Assembly: GCA_016867715.1 (NCBI GenBank)
Contig: VGIW01000008.1
Coordinates: 1-59,474, forward strand
Length of the DNA stretch: 59,474 bases
DNA from: Candidatus Eisenbacteria bacterium
GTDB taxonomy: Bacteria; Orphanbacterota; Orphanbacteria; Orphanbacterales; Orphanbacteraceae
Reading direction: 5' to 3'
The notes beneath the pieces are model-generated. The model was not told the DNA's origin. It did not search any database and was given only the letters and a program-made list of their open reading frames with translations. The position numbers and the translations under genes were made by a program. Shown here one piece after another: positions 44,601 through 52,204 of this stretch; the first letter of the stretch is position 1, and every line of letters starts with the position of its first letter.

Positions 44601-44995
44601 AGATCGCCGCGGCCTTCGAGCATTTCCGGCGGACGCTTCGCATTCGAAAGAGCTCGCCGCTCTTCCGCCTCCGTACGGGGGAGGAAGTCGCCGAGAGGAT
44701 CCGCTTCCACAACACCGGACCCCGGCAGACCCCGGGGCTCGTCGTGATGAGCCTCTCGGATACGGCGCCGGGAAAGACGATCGATCCCGCCTATCGGAGG
44801 ATCGTCGTCCTCTTCAACGCATCGAAGGAGAAGGAGAAGCACGCGGACGCGGAATGGAAGGGCGCCGCGTTCGTCCTCCATCCCGTGCAGGCGGAATCGC
44901 CGGATCCGGCGGAGCGCGCATGTTCGTTCGACGCGGGGACCGGGGAGTTCACGGTGGCGCCGCGGACGGCCGCGGTCTTCGTCGAGAAGAGGTAG
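41666..44995 (+). CDS. pulA: secreted type I pullulanase (GH13)
   Basis: 1109 residues from the GTG at 41666, selected because it opens a signal peptide (FLQAALLVTALFGAAGAEE). Modules in order: a glycogen-binding/CBM48-like domain at about 25-100 (SLRGSMNNWGETPL, HAYKFFINGQW), a CBM41-type starch-binding domain at about 125-230 (IRYHRPDRSYGGWGLHVWED), pullulanase N2 (ARTIVWKG), a second CBM48-like region (GTPSLALWAPTARSVTLHLY) and the GH13 barrel from about 490. Catalytic residues: Asp in GFRFDLMGH (about 706), Glu in IYGEGWNFGE (about 745) and Asp in VSAHDNQTLFD (about 870). It cleaves alpha-1,6 bonds in pullulan, starch or glycogen outside the cytoplasm. Confidence 0.95.
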   Translation: MYRFPFLQAALLVTALFGAAGAEEVTFRYVPFDGEQVTSVSLRGSMNNWGETPLARGADGTWSVTIELAPGEHAYKFFINGQWPKNMETDHDGEPIDAEAASYVDDSYGGQNAVRVVGRAPAPEARALPSAPPLEEGKARIRYHRPDRSYGGWGLHVWEDARESVTWDSPLPPTGEDSFGPYWDVRLQPNAAKVGFIVHKGDQKDPGPDMFLVLADHGREIWLVSGSPILHTTPPDVAGLAFGDLGRSQAHWVSARTIVWKGSGKSGESYRLHYAADGKLEVTAGGVLGGESIALVPDPDDLAPEIRERFPHLGRRGGLRIADTDLPKVPEILKCRVAISVSGTDGKLRDATGIQIPGVLDDLFRTDRPLGVIWEDGTPSLALWAPTARSVTLHLYSSPRGPHGERTIPMTAEGGVWTAAGAPDWKGLYYLYEVDVYAPATGRIERNLVTDPYSRSLSMNSTRSQIVDMNDPALKPEGWGELAKPHLAGPEEIVLYELHVRDFSASDPAVLDEHRGTFLAFADESNGTRHLRLLAEAGVTHVHLLPVFDLATINENKSEWKSPGDLSLFPPDSEKQQEAISAIKDADGYNWGYDPLHFGVPEGSYSTDPDGPARILEFRRMVQALAGMGLRVVMDVVYNHTHASGQDPRSVFDRIVPGYYHRLNADGRVETSTCCANTASEHYMMERFLIDDLVHWTTNYKIDGFRFDLMGHHMRSNLVKANERLASLTPEKDGVDGSKIYIYGEGWNFGEVADGKRGVNATQMNMYGTGVGTFNDRMRDAVRGGSPFGDARDQGFATGLFLDPNGWNGSGPAERERLLDAADRIRIGLAGNLRDYRFAAHDGRETRGGDYASVGYAKNPIETINYVSAHDNQTLFDKIVAAAPPGAPAADRIRMRNLAIDLAALGQGIPFFHAGVEILRSKSFDNDSYNSGDWFNRLDFTYETNNFGAGLPPAEKNRDRWNLMRPLLGRADLRPNREEIAAAFEHFRRTLRIRKSSPLFRLRTGEEVAERIRFHNTGPRQTPGLVVMSLSDTAPGKTIDPAYRRIVVLFNASKEKEKHADAEWKGAAFVLHPVQAESPDPAERACSFDAGTGEFTVAPRTAAVFVEKR

Positions 44996-45055
44996 CCGCG
45001 CGGGCGGAAGCGGGGCGCGCCGTCGGGGAGAACTTCGGCTCGCCCCCTTCCGCCG

Positions 45056-46099
45056 TCATCTCTCCCCGCGCCACGGCTTGCCCAGCACCTCCGCCTCTGC
45101 CCAATCCGCGCCGCCAATCTCTTGAAGCGTGAACGAAGCTTTCGCCTCCGAGAATCTCGAGCTCGCGGCGTTCCGCGCGTCGTCGACGCTCCGGAACCCA
45201 CGCTCGACAAGAATCGTCTGCGCCCTCTCGCCCCAGAAGAAAGCGATCAGCGAATCGACGACTTCCTTCTGCTCGGCCGTGACGTTCCGGCCGATCTTGA
45301 CGACGACCGGCTCGCTGACAATCGTCCGCGGGGGGACCACCAACTCCTCGCGCGCGCGCTCCGGGGCGAACCTTCGCAGGATGTCCGCCTCGTAGGTGAT
45401 CGTCGCGTCTCCCGCGCCCTCCTCGAACCGAGCGCGGAGAAGCCGAGCGGATGGCTCGACGGCCTCCGCGTTCCTCCAAACGCGCTGCAAGAGGTCCCTT
45501 GCCTTTTCCGGGTCGCCCGACGCGCGAAGCTCGGAACCGTGCACGGCGAGGAGCGTCCACTCGCCCGCCCCCGATGAGGCGGGATCGGCGAGCAAGAGCC
45601 GGAGGCCGTCACGCGCGAGATCCTCGAACCCGAGAATCCCGAGAGGATTCCCCTCGCGCACGCGGATCGCCATCGGTGAACGCGTGAAAACCCCCGCGTT
45701 CGGGGACATTCGCCACGTGGGGCCTGGGAGCACGCCCCTCCGGACCAACCTCATCGCGTCGATCTCCGAGGAGAGGACGGCGATCTCCGCGGGGAACTTC
45801 GCGATGATTCGATCGGTGAGCGCGGCCGAGCCCGCGAAGGTCGTGATGAACTCCACGCGCTCCCCTGTCCTCCGGCTCCACGCTTCTTGAAACGCGGGAA
45901 GGATTTCCTCCGTCATCACCTCCTCGAGGGCGCTGAAGCAGTAGACGTTGACCGTGCGGGGTCCGATCTCCCGGCGGAGCCTCCCGCCTTGCCACACGAT
46001 GAAGAGAAGAAACATCACGATGAGAACCGCGAGCACGAGCCGGCTCCCGGGCAACGTTCGGCCGGTTTCTTCTCTTCTTCCCGGTTTCTGCCACGACAT
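45056..46099 (-). CDS. membrane-anchored sulfate/thiosulfate-type solute-binding protein
   Basis: 347 residues. One N-terminal TM helix (about 19-38) without a lipobox, so likely an uncleaved anchor. The periplasmic-binding fold follows: VNVYCFSALEEVMTEEILPAF, FITTFAGSAALTDRI, AVLSSEIDAMRLVRRG, NPLGILGFEDLARDGLRLLLADPASSGAGEW. The order and spacing match the Sbp/CysP class (SxGSGxQ-like, then KGNPxGIxDWxDL). No permease or ATPase gene is adjacent, so it is an orphan; it may feed a transporter elsewhere or act as a sensor. Confidence 0.8.
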   Translation of the reverse strand: MSWQKPGRREETGRTLPGSRLVLAVLIVMFLLFIVWQGGRLRREIGPRTVNVYCFSALEEVMTEEILPAFQEAWSRRTGERVEFITTFAGSAALTDRIIAKFPAEIAVLSSEIDAMRLVRRGVLPGPTWRMSPNAGVFTRSPMAIRVREGNPLGILGFEDLARDGLRLLLADPASSGAGEWTLLAVHGSELRASGDPEKARDLLQRVWRNAEAVEPSARLLRARFEEGAGDATITYEADILRRFAPERAREELVVPPRTIVSEPVVVKIGRNVTAEQKEVVDSLIAFFWGERAQTILVERGFRSVDDARNAASSRFSEAKASFTLQEIGGADWAEAEVLGKPWRGER

Positions 46100-46126
46100 G
46101 TCCCGTCCTCCCGGAAGCCGCTTTCA

Positions 46127-46150
46127 ACCGTTAAAGGATAAAACAACGGT
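46127..46150. promoter_or_regulatory. inverted repeat upstream of the solute-binding protein gene
   Basis: ACCGTT (46127-46132) and AACGGT (46145-46150), exact inverted copies separated by an AT-rich 12-base spacer, 28 bases upstream of the ATG at 46099. Could be an operator or a short hairpin; no cognate regulator is encoded nearby. Confidence 0.3.
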
Positions 46151-46238
46151 AGAGCGTGCCCCGCCTCAGGCTACCACAGAGCCGCGGCCCGGTCGCGTGA
46201 ATCGGCGGGGATGGAGACGGCCGGCGGAATTGGCGCCC

Positions 46239-48200
46239 TCAACGAGAGGGCGCCTCCGCGCGAAAGGACTCGGGGGAGAACGGGGGAATCGGGCAGTCCA
46301 GCGAGGAGGAGAATGCGCGAACGAGCTCCGCCTCCTCGATCGTCACCGAACGGTCCGCGAGGGCGACGTGAACGGCCGCGTCGACCGTCTTCTCGCGCAC
46401 CGCGAACGATGCCTCCGCGAGGCGGTCGAGAGCTTTCTCGAGCGCGGCGAAGTCCGCCGGTTCTTCAGGCCGGAAAGGGAACGACGTCTTCGCGAGATCC
46501 TCGATCCTCGCGACCCCGCTCGCGAAGGCGGAGCGCGCGGCGTCTTCATCTCCCCCGCTCCCCGCGCGCGCGAGCGCGCCGAGAAGGACCCCGACATCCT
46601 TGAGCACCGGACCGAACGACCGGAAGCGGATTCGATCGACCGGACGTGCGGCGCGGAGGAGGCGGTGCGCGACCACTTGACGGAGCGCGAACTCGAAGAG
46701 CGTGATGCGGGCATCCGTGTTCACGAGCGCGTCGATCCTCACGAGGAGCTTCTCGCGTTCGAGCGGCAGGAGATCGCGGAGCGCCGGCGCCGCGAGATCG
46801 ACGAGCGGAAGACGCGCGCGAGGATCGAGACCGCGGAGCTTTTCGTGCGTCCGAACGATCGATTCGATCTCGCCGGAGGAAAGGTCTTTCCTGAGGATCT
46901 CGATCTGCTTCTCGCGAGCGTCGTCGGTCGAGTCGAGAAGAAGCGCGAGGATCGACCGCGCGGCCCCCTCGGGAGTCGACGCTCGCGAGCGAATCTCCTC
47001 CGGGATGAGACCAAGAAGCGCCGCGCCAAGCGCCGGATCGTTCGCGTTCGGGTTCCCGACGCGATCTCGGATCTTCCCCGGTTCGACCGCAAGGCCTCCT
47101 CCGAGAATGACGGGACCGAGAAGATCCTCGAGCCCGCGCGCGCGCTTCGCCGGCCGCTCCTCGTGCTCGGTCGATGACTCCTCTTCTACGCGCGGAAACA
47201 CGCCGTCGAACGAGGGCTCCAGCTTTCGGATCCGCTCGACGAGAGGCGGATGCGTGGCGAACGCCGCCGTGAGAAATCCTATTCCTCTTCCGGGCGAGAA
47301 GAAGAGATGGCTGGCCTGCTCCGCGTTGGGCGAGCGGATGCGCGAGCCCTCGGCCAAGCCCCCGATCTTCTTCAGCGCACCCGCGAGACCGGAAGGATCA
47401 CGTGTAAACTGAACGGAGGAAGAATCCGCGAGATGCTCGCGCTCTCTCGAGACGGCCGCCTGAATGAGGCGGCCCGCGATCGTCCCGATGTACCCGATGA
47501 GCACGAGGAGGAGGCCCGCGATCGCCGCGACCGGCGTTCCTCTTCTTGACCCGCCTCTCCGCGCGCCGCCGCCGATGCGAAGGAGAATCCTCCCGAGAAT
47601 GCTGAGGGCGAAGATGCCGAAGAGGATCCCGATGAGACGAACGTTGAGCCTCATGTCCCCGTTCAGGATGTGGCTGAACTCGTGGCCGATGACCCCCTGA
47701 AGCTCGTCCCGCTTGAGATGCCGGAGCGTTCCCCTCGTGACGGCGACGGCGGCGTCGCTCGGCGTGTGTCCCGCTGCGAAGGCGTTGATCCCCTCCTCGT
47801 TCTCGAGGACGTACACGGCCGGCACCGGAATGCCGGACGCGATCGCCATCTCCTCGACGACGTTGAGAAGACGCTTCTCCGCCGGGTCCTCCGTGAACGG
47901 CTGGACGCGCCGGCCCCCGAGCATCTCCGCCACCGCGCTCCCGCCCCCGCGAAGCGTCTGCATTTTCGTCAAGCTCGCGAGGCCGATGAAGAGAATCCCG
48001 CACACGGCGATGATCGCGAAGTCCCGCGGGTTCCACCACTCGTGCATTGTGGGGCCGGTCGAAGTTCCCGCGGCGTAGCGAAGGACGATCCGGCTCGCCG
48101 CGTAGAGCGCGACGATAATACCCGCGACGGCGAGCGAAAAGAGAAACACGAGCCGGCTCGTGTTTCTGCGCGCGCGATCCTGGTGCTCGAAGAAGTTCAT
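46239..48200 (-). CDS. M48 (HtpX-like) zinc metalloprotease with a long C-terminal extension
   Basis: 653 residues from the ATG at 48200 (MNFFEHQDRARRNTSRL, the usual opening of this subgroup). Two N-terminal TM helices; the zinc motif GVIGHEFSHILNGD near residue 175; another hydrophobic pair at about 190-250; third zinc-ligand Glu expected in VSREREHLADS. From about residue 330 a soluble helical extension follows, whose end (KTVDAAVHVALADRSVTIEEAELVRAF) resembles TerB-like domains. Membrane protease with its active site in the cytoplasm, probably in protein quality control. Downstream of lemA, with a 48-base gap, a pairing commonly seen. Confidence 0.92.
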   Translation of the reverse strand: MNFFEHQDRARRNTSRLVFLFSLAVAGIIVALYAASRIVLRYAAGTSTGPTMHEWWNPRDFAIIAVCGILFIGLASLTKMQTLRGGGSAVAEMLGGRRVQPFTEDPAEKRLLNVVEEMAIASGIPVPAVYVLENEEGINAFAAGHTPSDAAVAVTRGTLRHLKRDELQGVIGHEFSHILNGDMRLNVRLIGILFGIFALSILGRILLRIGGGARRGGSRRGTPVAAIAGLLLVLIGYIGTIAGRLIQAAVSREREHLADSSSVQFTRDPSGLAGALKKIGGLAEGSRIRSPNAEQASHLFFSPGRGIGFLTAAFATHPPLVERIRKLEPSFDGVFPRVEEESSTEHEERPAKRARGLEDLLGPVILGGGLAVEPGKIRDRVGNPNANDPALGAALLGLIPEEIRSRASTPEGAARSILALLLDSTDDAREKQIEILRKDLSSGEIESIVRTHEKLRGLDPRARLPLVDLAAPALRDLLPLEREKLLVRIDALVNTDARITLFEFALRQVVAHRLLRAARPVDRIRFRSFGPVLKDVGVLLGALARAGSGGDEDAARSAFASGVARIEDLAKTSFPFRPEEPADFAALEKALDRLAEASFAVREKTVDAAVHVALADRSVTIEEAELVRAFSSSLDCPIPPFSPESFRAEAPSR

Positions 48201-48248
48201 GTCGCCCGGCGGTCCGCTCCCGCGCAAAGGAGAGCGGGCCTATGATTT

Positions 48249-48839
48249 CTACGTAAACGAAACCTTCGGCGCCTTCCGCTCTTCCGCGGACTCGGTCGCC
48301 TGGAGAAGCTCCGCCTTCGTGAACCCGAACATCCCGGCGAGGATGTTGTTCGGGAACGTCTCTCGAAGGATGTTGAACTGCATGACCATGTCGTTGAACG
48401 CCTGGCGCGCGAACGAGACCTTGTTCTCGGTCGTCGTGAGCTCCTCCATCAGTTGGCTCATCGTCTGGTTCGCCTTGAGGTCGGGGTAGGCTTCCGCGAC
48501 CGCGAAGAGGCGGCCGAGCGCGCCGGAAAGCGCGCCTTCCGCTCCGGCGAGACCCTGCATCGCCTCGGGAGAGCCGGGCATCTTTGCGGCGAGCTCCGCC
48601 GCACTCGCGGCGATGTTCCTCGCCTTCACGACGTTCTCGAGAACCTCGCGCTCGTGCTTCAGGTACCCCTTCGCGGTCTCCACGAGGTTCGGGATGAGAT
48701 CGTAGCGACGCTTGAGCTGCACGTCGATCTGAGCGAACGCGTTCTGATACCGGTTTCTTCCGGCGACGAGCCGGTTGTAGATCCCGATTACGATCGCCAG
48801 AAGAGCGGCGACGACGAGAAGAAGGACGATCAGCGCCAT
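48249..48839 (-). CDS. lemA: LemA family protein
   Basis: 196 residues, AAAGGAGGG before the ATG. One N-terminal TM helix (about 3-20) then a long helical domain with the LemA hallmark YNRLVAGRNRYQNAFAQIDVQLKRRYDLIPNLVETAKGY and an AYPDLKANQTM segment. Function is unresolved in bacteria; the gene frequently accompanies M48 proteases, as here. Confidence 0.96.
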   Translation of the reverse strand: MALIVLLLVVAALLAIVIGIYNRLVAGRNRYQNAFAQIDVQLKRRYDLIPNLVETAKGYLKHEREVLENVVKARNIAASAAELAAKMPGSPEAMQGLAGAEGALSGALGRLFAVAEAYPDLKANQTMSQLMEELTTTENKVSFARQAFNDMVMQFNILRETFPNNILAGMFGFTKAELLQATESAEERKAPKVSFT

Positions 48840-49034
48840 GTGAACCCTCCTTTGAGCGACGCGCGCGCCTCGCGGAAGATCCGGCGACGCCCGCGCGAAT
48901 CGTTCCCGAACGAGTGGAGTTTCGCCCCGCGCCGGAGCGGCGTCAAGACGATCCTCGCCGCGCTTCCTCGCAACCGAATACGCGCGAAGACGCTCTCTTA
49001 TTTCACGCGAACCAGAGAAAGATCGCCCCTCCGG

Positions 49035-49488
49035 CTACTCGCTTCCCGAGCTTTCCCGGAGATGGAGAACCTCGCCTCCGAGAATGGTCGCCCAGACAAC
49101 CGTCCCCGGAATCTCCTCATCGGGAACGGCGAGGATGTCCCGAGAGAGAACAACGATGTCCGCCAGCTTCCCCGGCGCGATCGAGCCCTTGCTCTCTTCT
49201 TCGAAGGCGGCGTAGATCGAGAACGCGCGTCTCCTCCCCTCGAAAGTGGGCGATCTCCACATTCGTTCCGACGGCGAGAATCGTCTCGCCGCGAATCGCG
49301 ACGGCTTCCGCCTCGGGCGATGTCTCGTCCGTCGTCACGACACGCCCGCCGGTAAGAAGAAGCGTCGCCGGTTCTTCGCCTCCCCCGCACGCGAGAGCGA
49401 AGAGAACGGCGAGAAGCGGGGCGAGTGTCCCTGGAAGAAGAGAGCAATGAAGACACCGAACCGCGCGTTTTGAACTTGAAATGACCAT
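49035..49488 (-). pseudogene. amidohydrolase-3 (YtcJ-like) remnant with an internal deletion
   Basis: The 5' part (49488 to about 49213) encodes a lipoprotein signal (VLFALACGGG) and the N-terminal strand block TLLLTGGRVVTTDE...AIRGETILAVG...TRVLDL, where an intact enzyme would continue with the metal-binding HxH. Instead, at about 49213 and in another frame, the sequence resumes at the C-terminal end of the same family: YAAFEEESKGSIAPGKLADIVVLSRDI, then GTVVWATILGGEVLHL. The whole catalytic core, normally about 400 residues, is missing. This is a scar of one internal deletion; no product should be active. Confidence 0.88.
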
Positions 49489-49568
49489 TTCGCTATTGGC
49501 CGTTCGTCCCGTGTTCGCGGCGACCGGAATCGCGTTTCGCATGTCCGAGCAACCGTCGCCGCTCTCCG

Positions 49569-50975
49569 CTACTTCACCTCGCCTCCCGAACGCTCCCAGT
49601 GCGCCCCCTTGGTGAACCAATCCTTGAAGACGATCGCGAGGATGGGGCCGCCGAGCGCGAACGCTCCGAGGATGAGCCAGAGCGCGCTCGGCGAGTCCAT
49701 AAAAGCGACCGTCCCGGCGCGGAGCTGCTCCCCGATGTCGAGAGGCACCCATCGCGTGAGCATGTGCCCGGAGAGAAGGCTCACGACCGTCTTCGCGAGG
49801 AAGTACGGCACCATCGAGAGGCCCAGGTAGGTTCCCTCCTGCCCCTTCGGAGCGATCGCCGCGGTGTACTCGTAGAGGCGCGGCGACCAGATCACCTCGC
49901 CGACGGTGAGAACGACGAGCGCGATGATCGACGTGACGTAGGTCGCGTTCCCGAATGTCGGGATCGCGAGAACGAAGAGAGAGAGGGCGGAGATCATCCC
50001 GCCGTAGGTAAGCATCTTGTATACACTATATCGATGAAGAATCGGGATGAGCAGGATGAGGCCGATGATGACGAGAACCGGGTTCACCGCTTGGAGCGTC
50101 CCGATGGCCGCGTCCGGCCCGATCACGCGAAGCCAATACTTCGGCCAAAGGAGGTGCAGATAGAGAAAACACGCGCGGACGAAGATGATGAGCGAGGCGA
50201 GCACGAGAAATCGCCAGAAGATCGACTCGCGAAGGACCGCGACGGCGACCTCCCACGGTTTCTTCCGTTCCTTGACCTCCGGCTCGATCACCTCGTCCTC
50301 GTCGTGCGCCTGGTCCTCTCGGCGGATCCAGACGAGGGCGAGGACGAAGCAGACGACGTGCGCGAAAACAGCGAACGTGAAGATGTGTCCGTTCCCGACA
50401 CCGAGCGCGAGGCGGACGATGTCGATGAGAAAGCCGGCCGCTGCCGCGCCGATGTTCATGAAGAGATACCAGAGGTTGAACCCGGCCCCGCGCGAGCTCT
50501 TGGTCGTGAAACGCTTGTTCGCCGCCTGGAAGAACGTTTGCACCATCGCGACGAAGGGGGCCATCAGGAAGAAGGCAACCACCACGAGAACGCCGCGATA
50601 CTCGGGCAAGAGGTTCGGGTTCAGCGCAAGCACCATGATCGTCCCGCGCGTCAGGAACTGCCCGATCATCGCGACGAGAAACGATTTTCGGATGCCGAGC
50701 CAGTCGGTGATCATCCCCGAGAAGAAGAGGCAGATCGTCGTCGTGCTCCCGTAGAGCGTGACCGCGTAGCCGGCGTTTTCATCGCTGAAGCCGAAGTCGT
50801 CCGAGAGAAGAACGACCGCGATCGTGAGGATCGAGAAGAAGGTCGTCGAGTCGAGAAGGTTGATGATCTGGATGCCCCAGTACTCCGACCGGGTCCGCTT
50901 GAGGACGCCGAAATCGCGGAAGTACTTGGCGACGGCGCCGAGAGGACCTTTCGAGTCGGGCGCTTCTCTGCTCAT
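49569..50975 (-). CDS. MFS transporter (POT/peptide-transporter-like)
   Basis: 468 residues with about 11-12 TM helices and AAGGAGG upstream. N-terminal helices contain TTFFSILTIAVVLLSDDFGF and the loop GMITDWLGIRKSF, which corresponds to the MFS loop 2-3 motif (G-x-x-x-D-x-x-G-x-R-K). A charged cytoplasmic linker (RREDQAHDEDEVIEPEVKERKKPW) separates the halves. The second half has a PKGQEGTYLGLSMVPYF segment reminiscent of POT-family proteins. Substrate cannot be assigned; adjoining genes (nitroreductase, amidohydrolase remnant) give no clear clue. Confidence 0.88.
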   Translation of the reverse strand: MSREAPDSKGPLGAVAKYFRDFGVLKRTRSEYWGIQIINLLDSTTFFSILTIAVVLLSDDFGFSDENAGYAVTLYGSTTTICLFFSGMITDWLGIRKSFLVAMIGQFLTRGTIMVLALNPNLLPEYRGVLVVVAFFLMAPFVAMVQTFFQAANKRFTTKSSRGAGFNLWYLFMNIGAAAAGFLIDIVRLALGVGNGHIFTFAVFAHVVCFVLALVWIRREDQAHDEDEVIEPEVKERKKPWEVAVAVLRESIFWRFLVLASLIIFVRACFLYLHLLWPKYWLRVIGPDAAIGTLQAVNPVLVIIGLILLIPILHRYSVYKMLTYGGMISALSLFVLAIPTFGNATYVTSIIALVVLTVGEVIWSPRLYEYTAAIAPKGQEGTYLGLSMVPYFLAKTVVSLLSGHMLTRWVPLDIGEQLRAGTVAFMDSPSALWLILGAFALGGPILAIVFKDWFTKGAHWERSGGEVK

Positions 50976-51116
50976 CGATCCTCCTTAACCTAGAAGATAT
51001 GCTTGGAACAAGACATTACTGACGACGACGCAAGAAATGCAACGGCGCCCACCGACAGGAGCCGCGGCCACAGCCGCCGGAACGGGGTCCGGCCCATTGC
51101 ATTCTTTGGATCGGGC

Positions 51117-51730
51117 TCAATAGACGCCGAAAAGCCGCGATGGCTTTCCCCACTCTCCCTCGAAGACCGTATCCCGCGCGGGCCGTCGTTTCCGCGCGGC
51201 GAGATCGCGCGCGCGGAGCTTCTCGGGAAGATCGTCCGGATTTCCGAGAGATCCGATCGCGAGCGCCGTGACGACCTGCCAACCGTCGGGAATGCGGTAG
51301 ATCTCCCGCGCACGTTCGGGGAGAATCCCCCCCATCTGATGCACGAAGAGACCGCGCGCGGTCGCTTCGATCGTGAGCGTCGCCGACGCGAGCTCGAGAT
51401 CGTGAAGAGCGGTCGGGTTCGGAGATCCGTTCCGCGCGAACGAGAGACTGGTAACGCCGAGCGCGAGAACCGGCGCGTGCTTCGCCCACTCCCGGTTCGC
51501 TCCACGAGACACGAGAGAAGCCGCTCGAACTCCTCGGGATCGCTCTTCCGCGCGACGATGAAGCGCCACGGCTGCTCATTCATGGAGGACGCGGCCCACC
51601 GCGCCGCCTCGAAGATCGAGCGGAGATCGTCGTCGGGGACCGCCTTTCCGTCGAACGCGCACGGGCTCCATCTCCTCGCGATGAGATCGTGAATCGGACG
51701 ATCCGCCGCTGCCCGCTTGTCGATCGGCAT
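51117..51730 (-). pseudogene. nitroreductase-family protein split by a single-base frameshift
   Basis: From the ATG at 51730 (GGAGA upstream) the first frame encodes HDLIARRWSPCAFDGKAVPDD and AARWAASSMNEQPWRFIVARK, the FMN-binding start of nitroreductases. The match stops near 51505. The rest, ANREWAKHAPVLALGVTSL and LELASATLTIEATARGLFVHQMGG and the final segment, continues in a different frame to the stop at 51117. Together they give about 204 residues, normal for the family, so one base is missing near 51500-51510. True mutation or assembly error cannot be separated here. Confidence 0.85.
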
Positions 51731-52031
51731 TCGGTTCTCCTAGTCGCCGGTTTTCATGCACACCGATCCTACCATCGAGCGAGACTCGACGGAAGAGCCT
51801 ATCGCGAAGAGAAGCTGCGAGAAGGAGAACAGAAAAGGACCGCGGCGCTCGCCCGACGACTCGGGCTACGAGCCGCGTGCCTGATGTTCTCTTCGCCCGA
51901 GGATTTAGCTCGATGAACCGCGACATACGCGCGGCTCCACCCGTGCTCGTCCGCGGAGCCGGACGGGAACGTGGACGGCTCATGCCCGCACGGGCGATCC
52001 GTGGACCGCCCGCCACTCGCTTCAAGCCGTG
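51731..52031 (-). other. non-coding stretch beyond the DGR template repeat
   Basis: No gene supported. It lies 3' of the template repeat on the same strand and contains small GC-rich palindromes (around CGAGGATTTAGCTCG and CCCGCACGGG) that could fold in the template RNA or end its transcript. Nothing repeats the variable region. Confidence 0.4.
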
Positions 52032-52165
52032 CTCGCGAGACGAAAACCGAGGTTGTTGTTGCGGTTGTCCGGCGTGTTGTTGTTCCGATTCGCGGAGCGG
52101 CAGTTCTGGGCGTTGTTGTTCCAGCTGCCACCCCGTTTCACGCGGTTGGAGCCGGAGCCGGGACC
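52032..52165 (-). repeat. diversity-generating retroelement template repeat (TR)
   Basis: 134 bases that align without gaps to the variable repeat at 54337-54470. Nineteen positions differ and each is an A in the TR (minus strand); VR has T at 12, G at 6 and C at 1. TR has 34 adenines in total, so 19 have been changed. Read in the target frame it spells an Asn-rich peptide ([20 protein letters not shown] then [14 protein letters not shown]), the usual AAC-codon design of DGR templates. It starts 39 bases after the reverse transcriptase stop. Serves as RNA template for mutagenic reverse transcription. Confidence 0.97.
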
Positions 52166-52204
52166 GCGCATGCGGCCGGTTCGCGAGCACGTCCCGCGCG
52201 CAAC

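Noticed and set aside
45056-46099. Full ABC sulfate transporter locus
   Set aside because: Only the binding protein is present; neighbours on both sides are unrelated genes.
46160-46190. Second copy of the repeat element (shared CAGGCTACCA)
   Set aside because: Only about ten bases match and none of the direct or inverted repeat structure is present.
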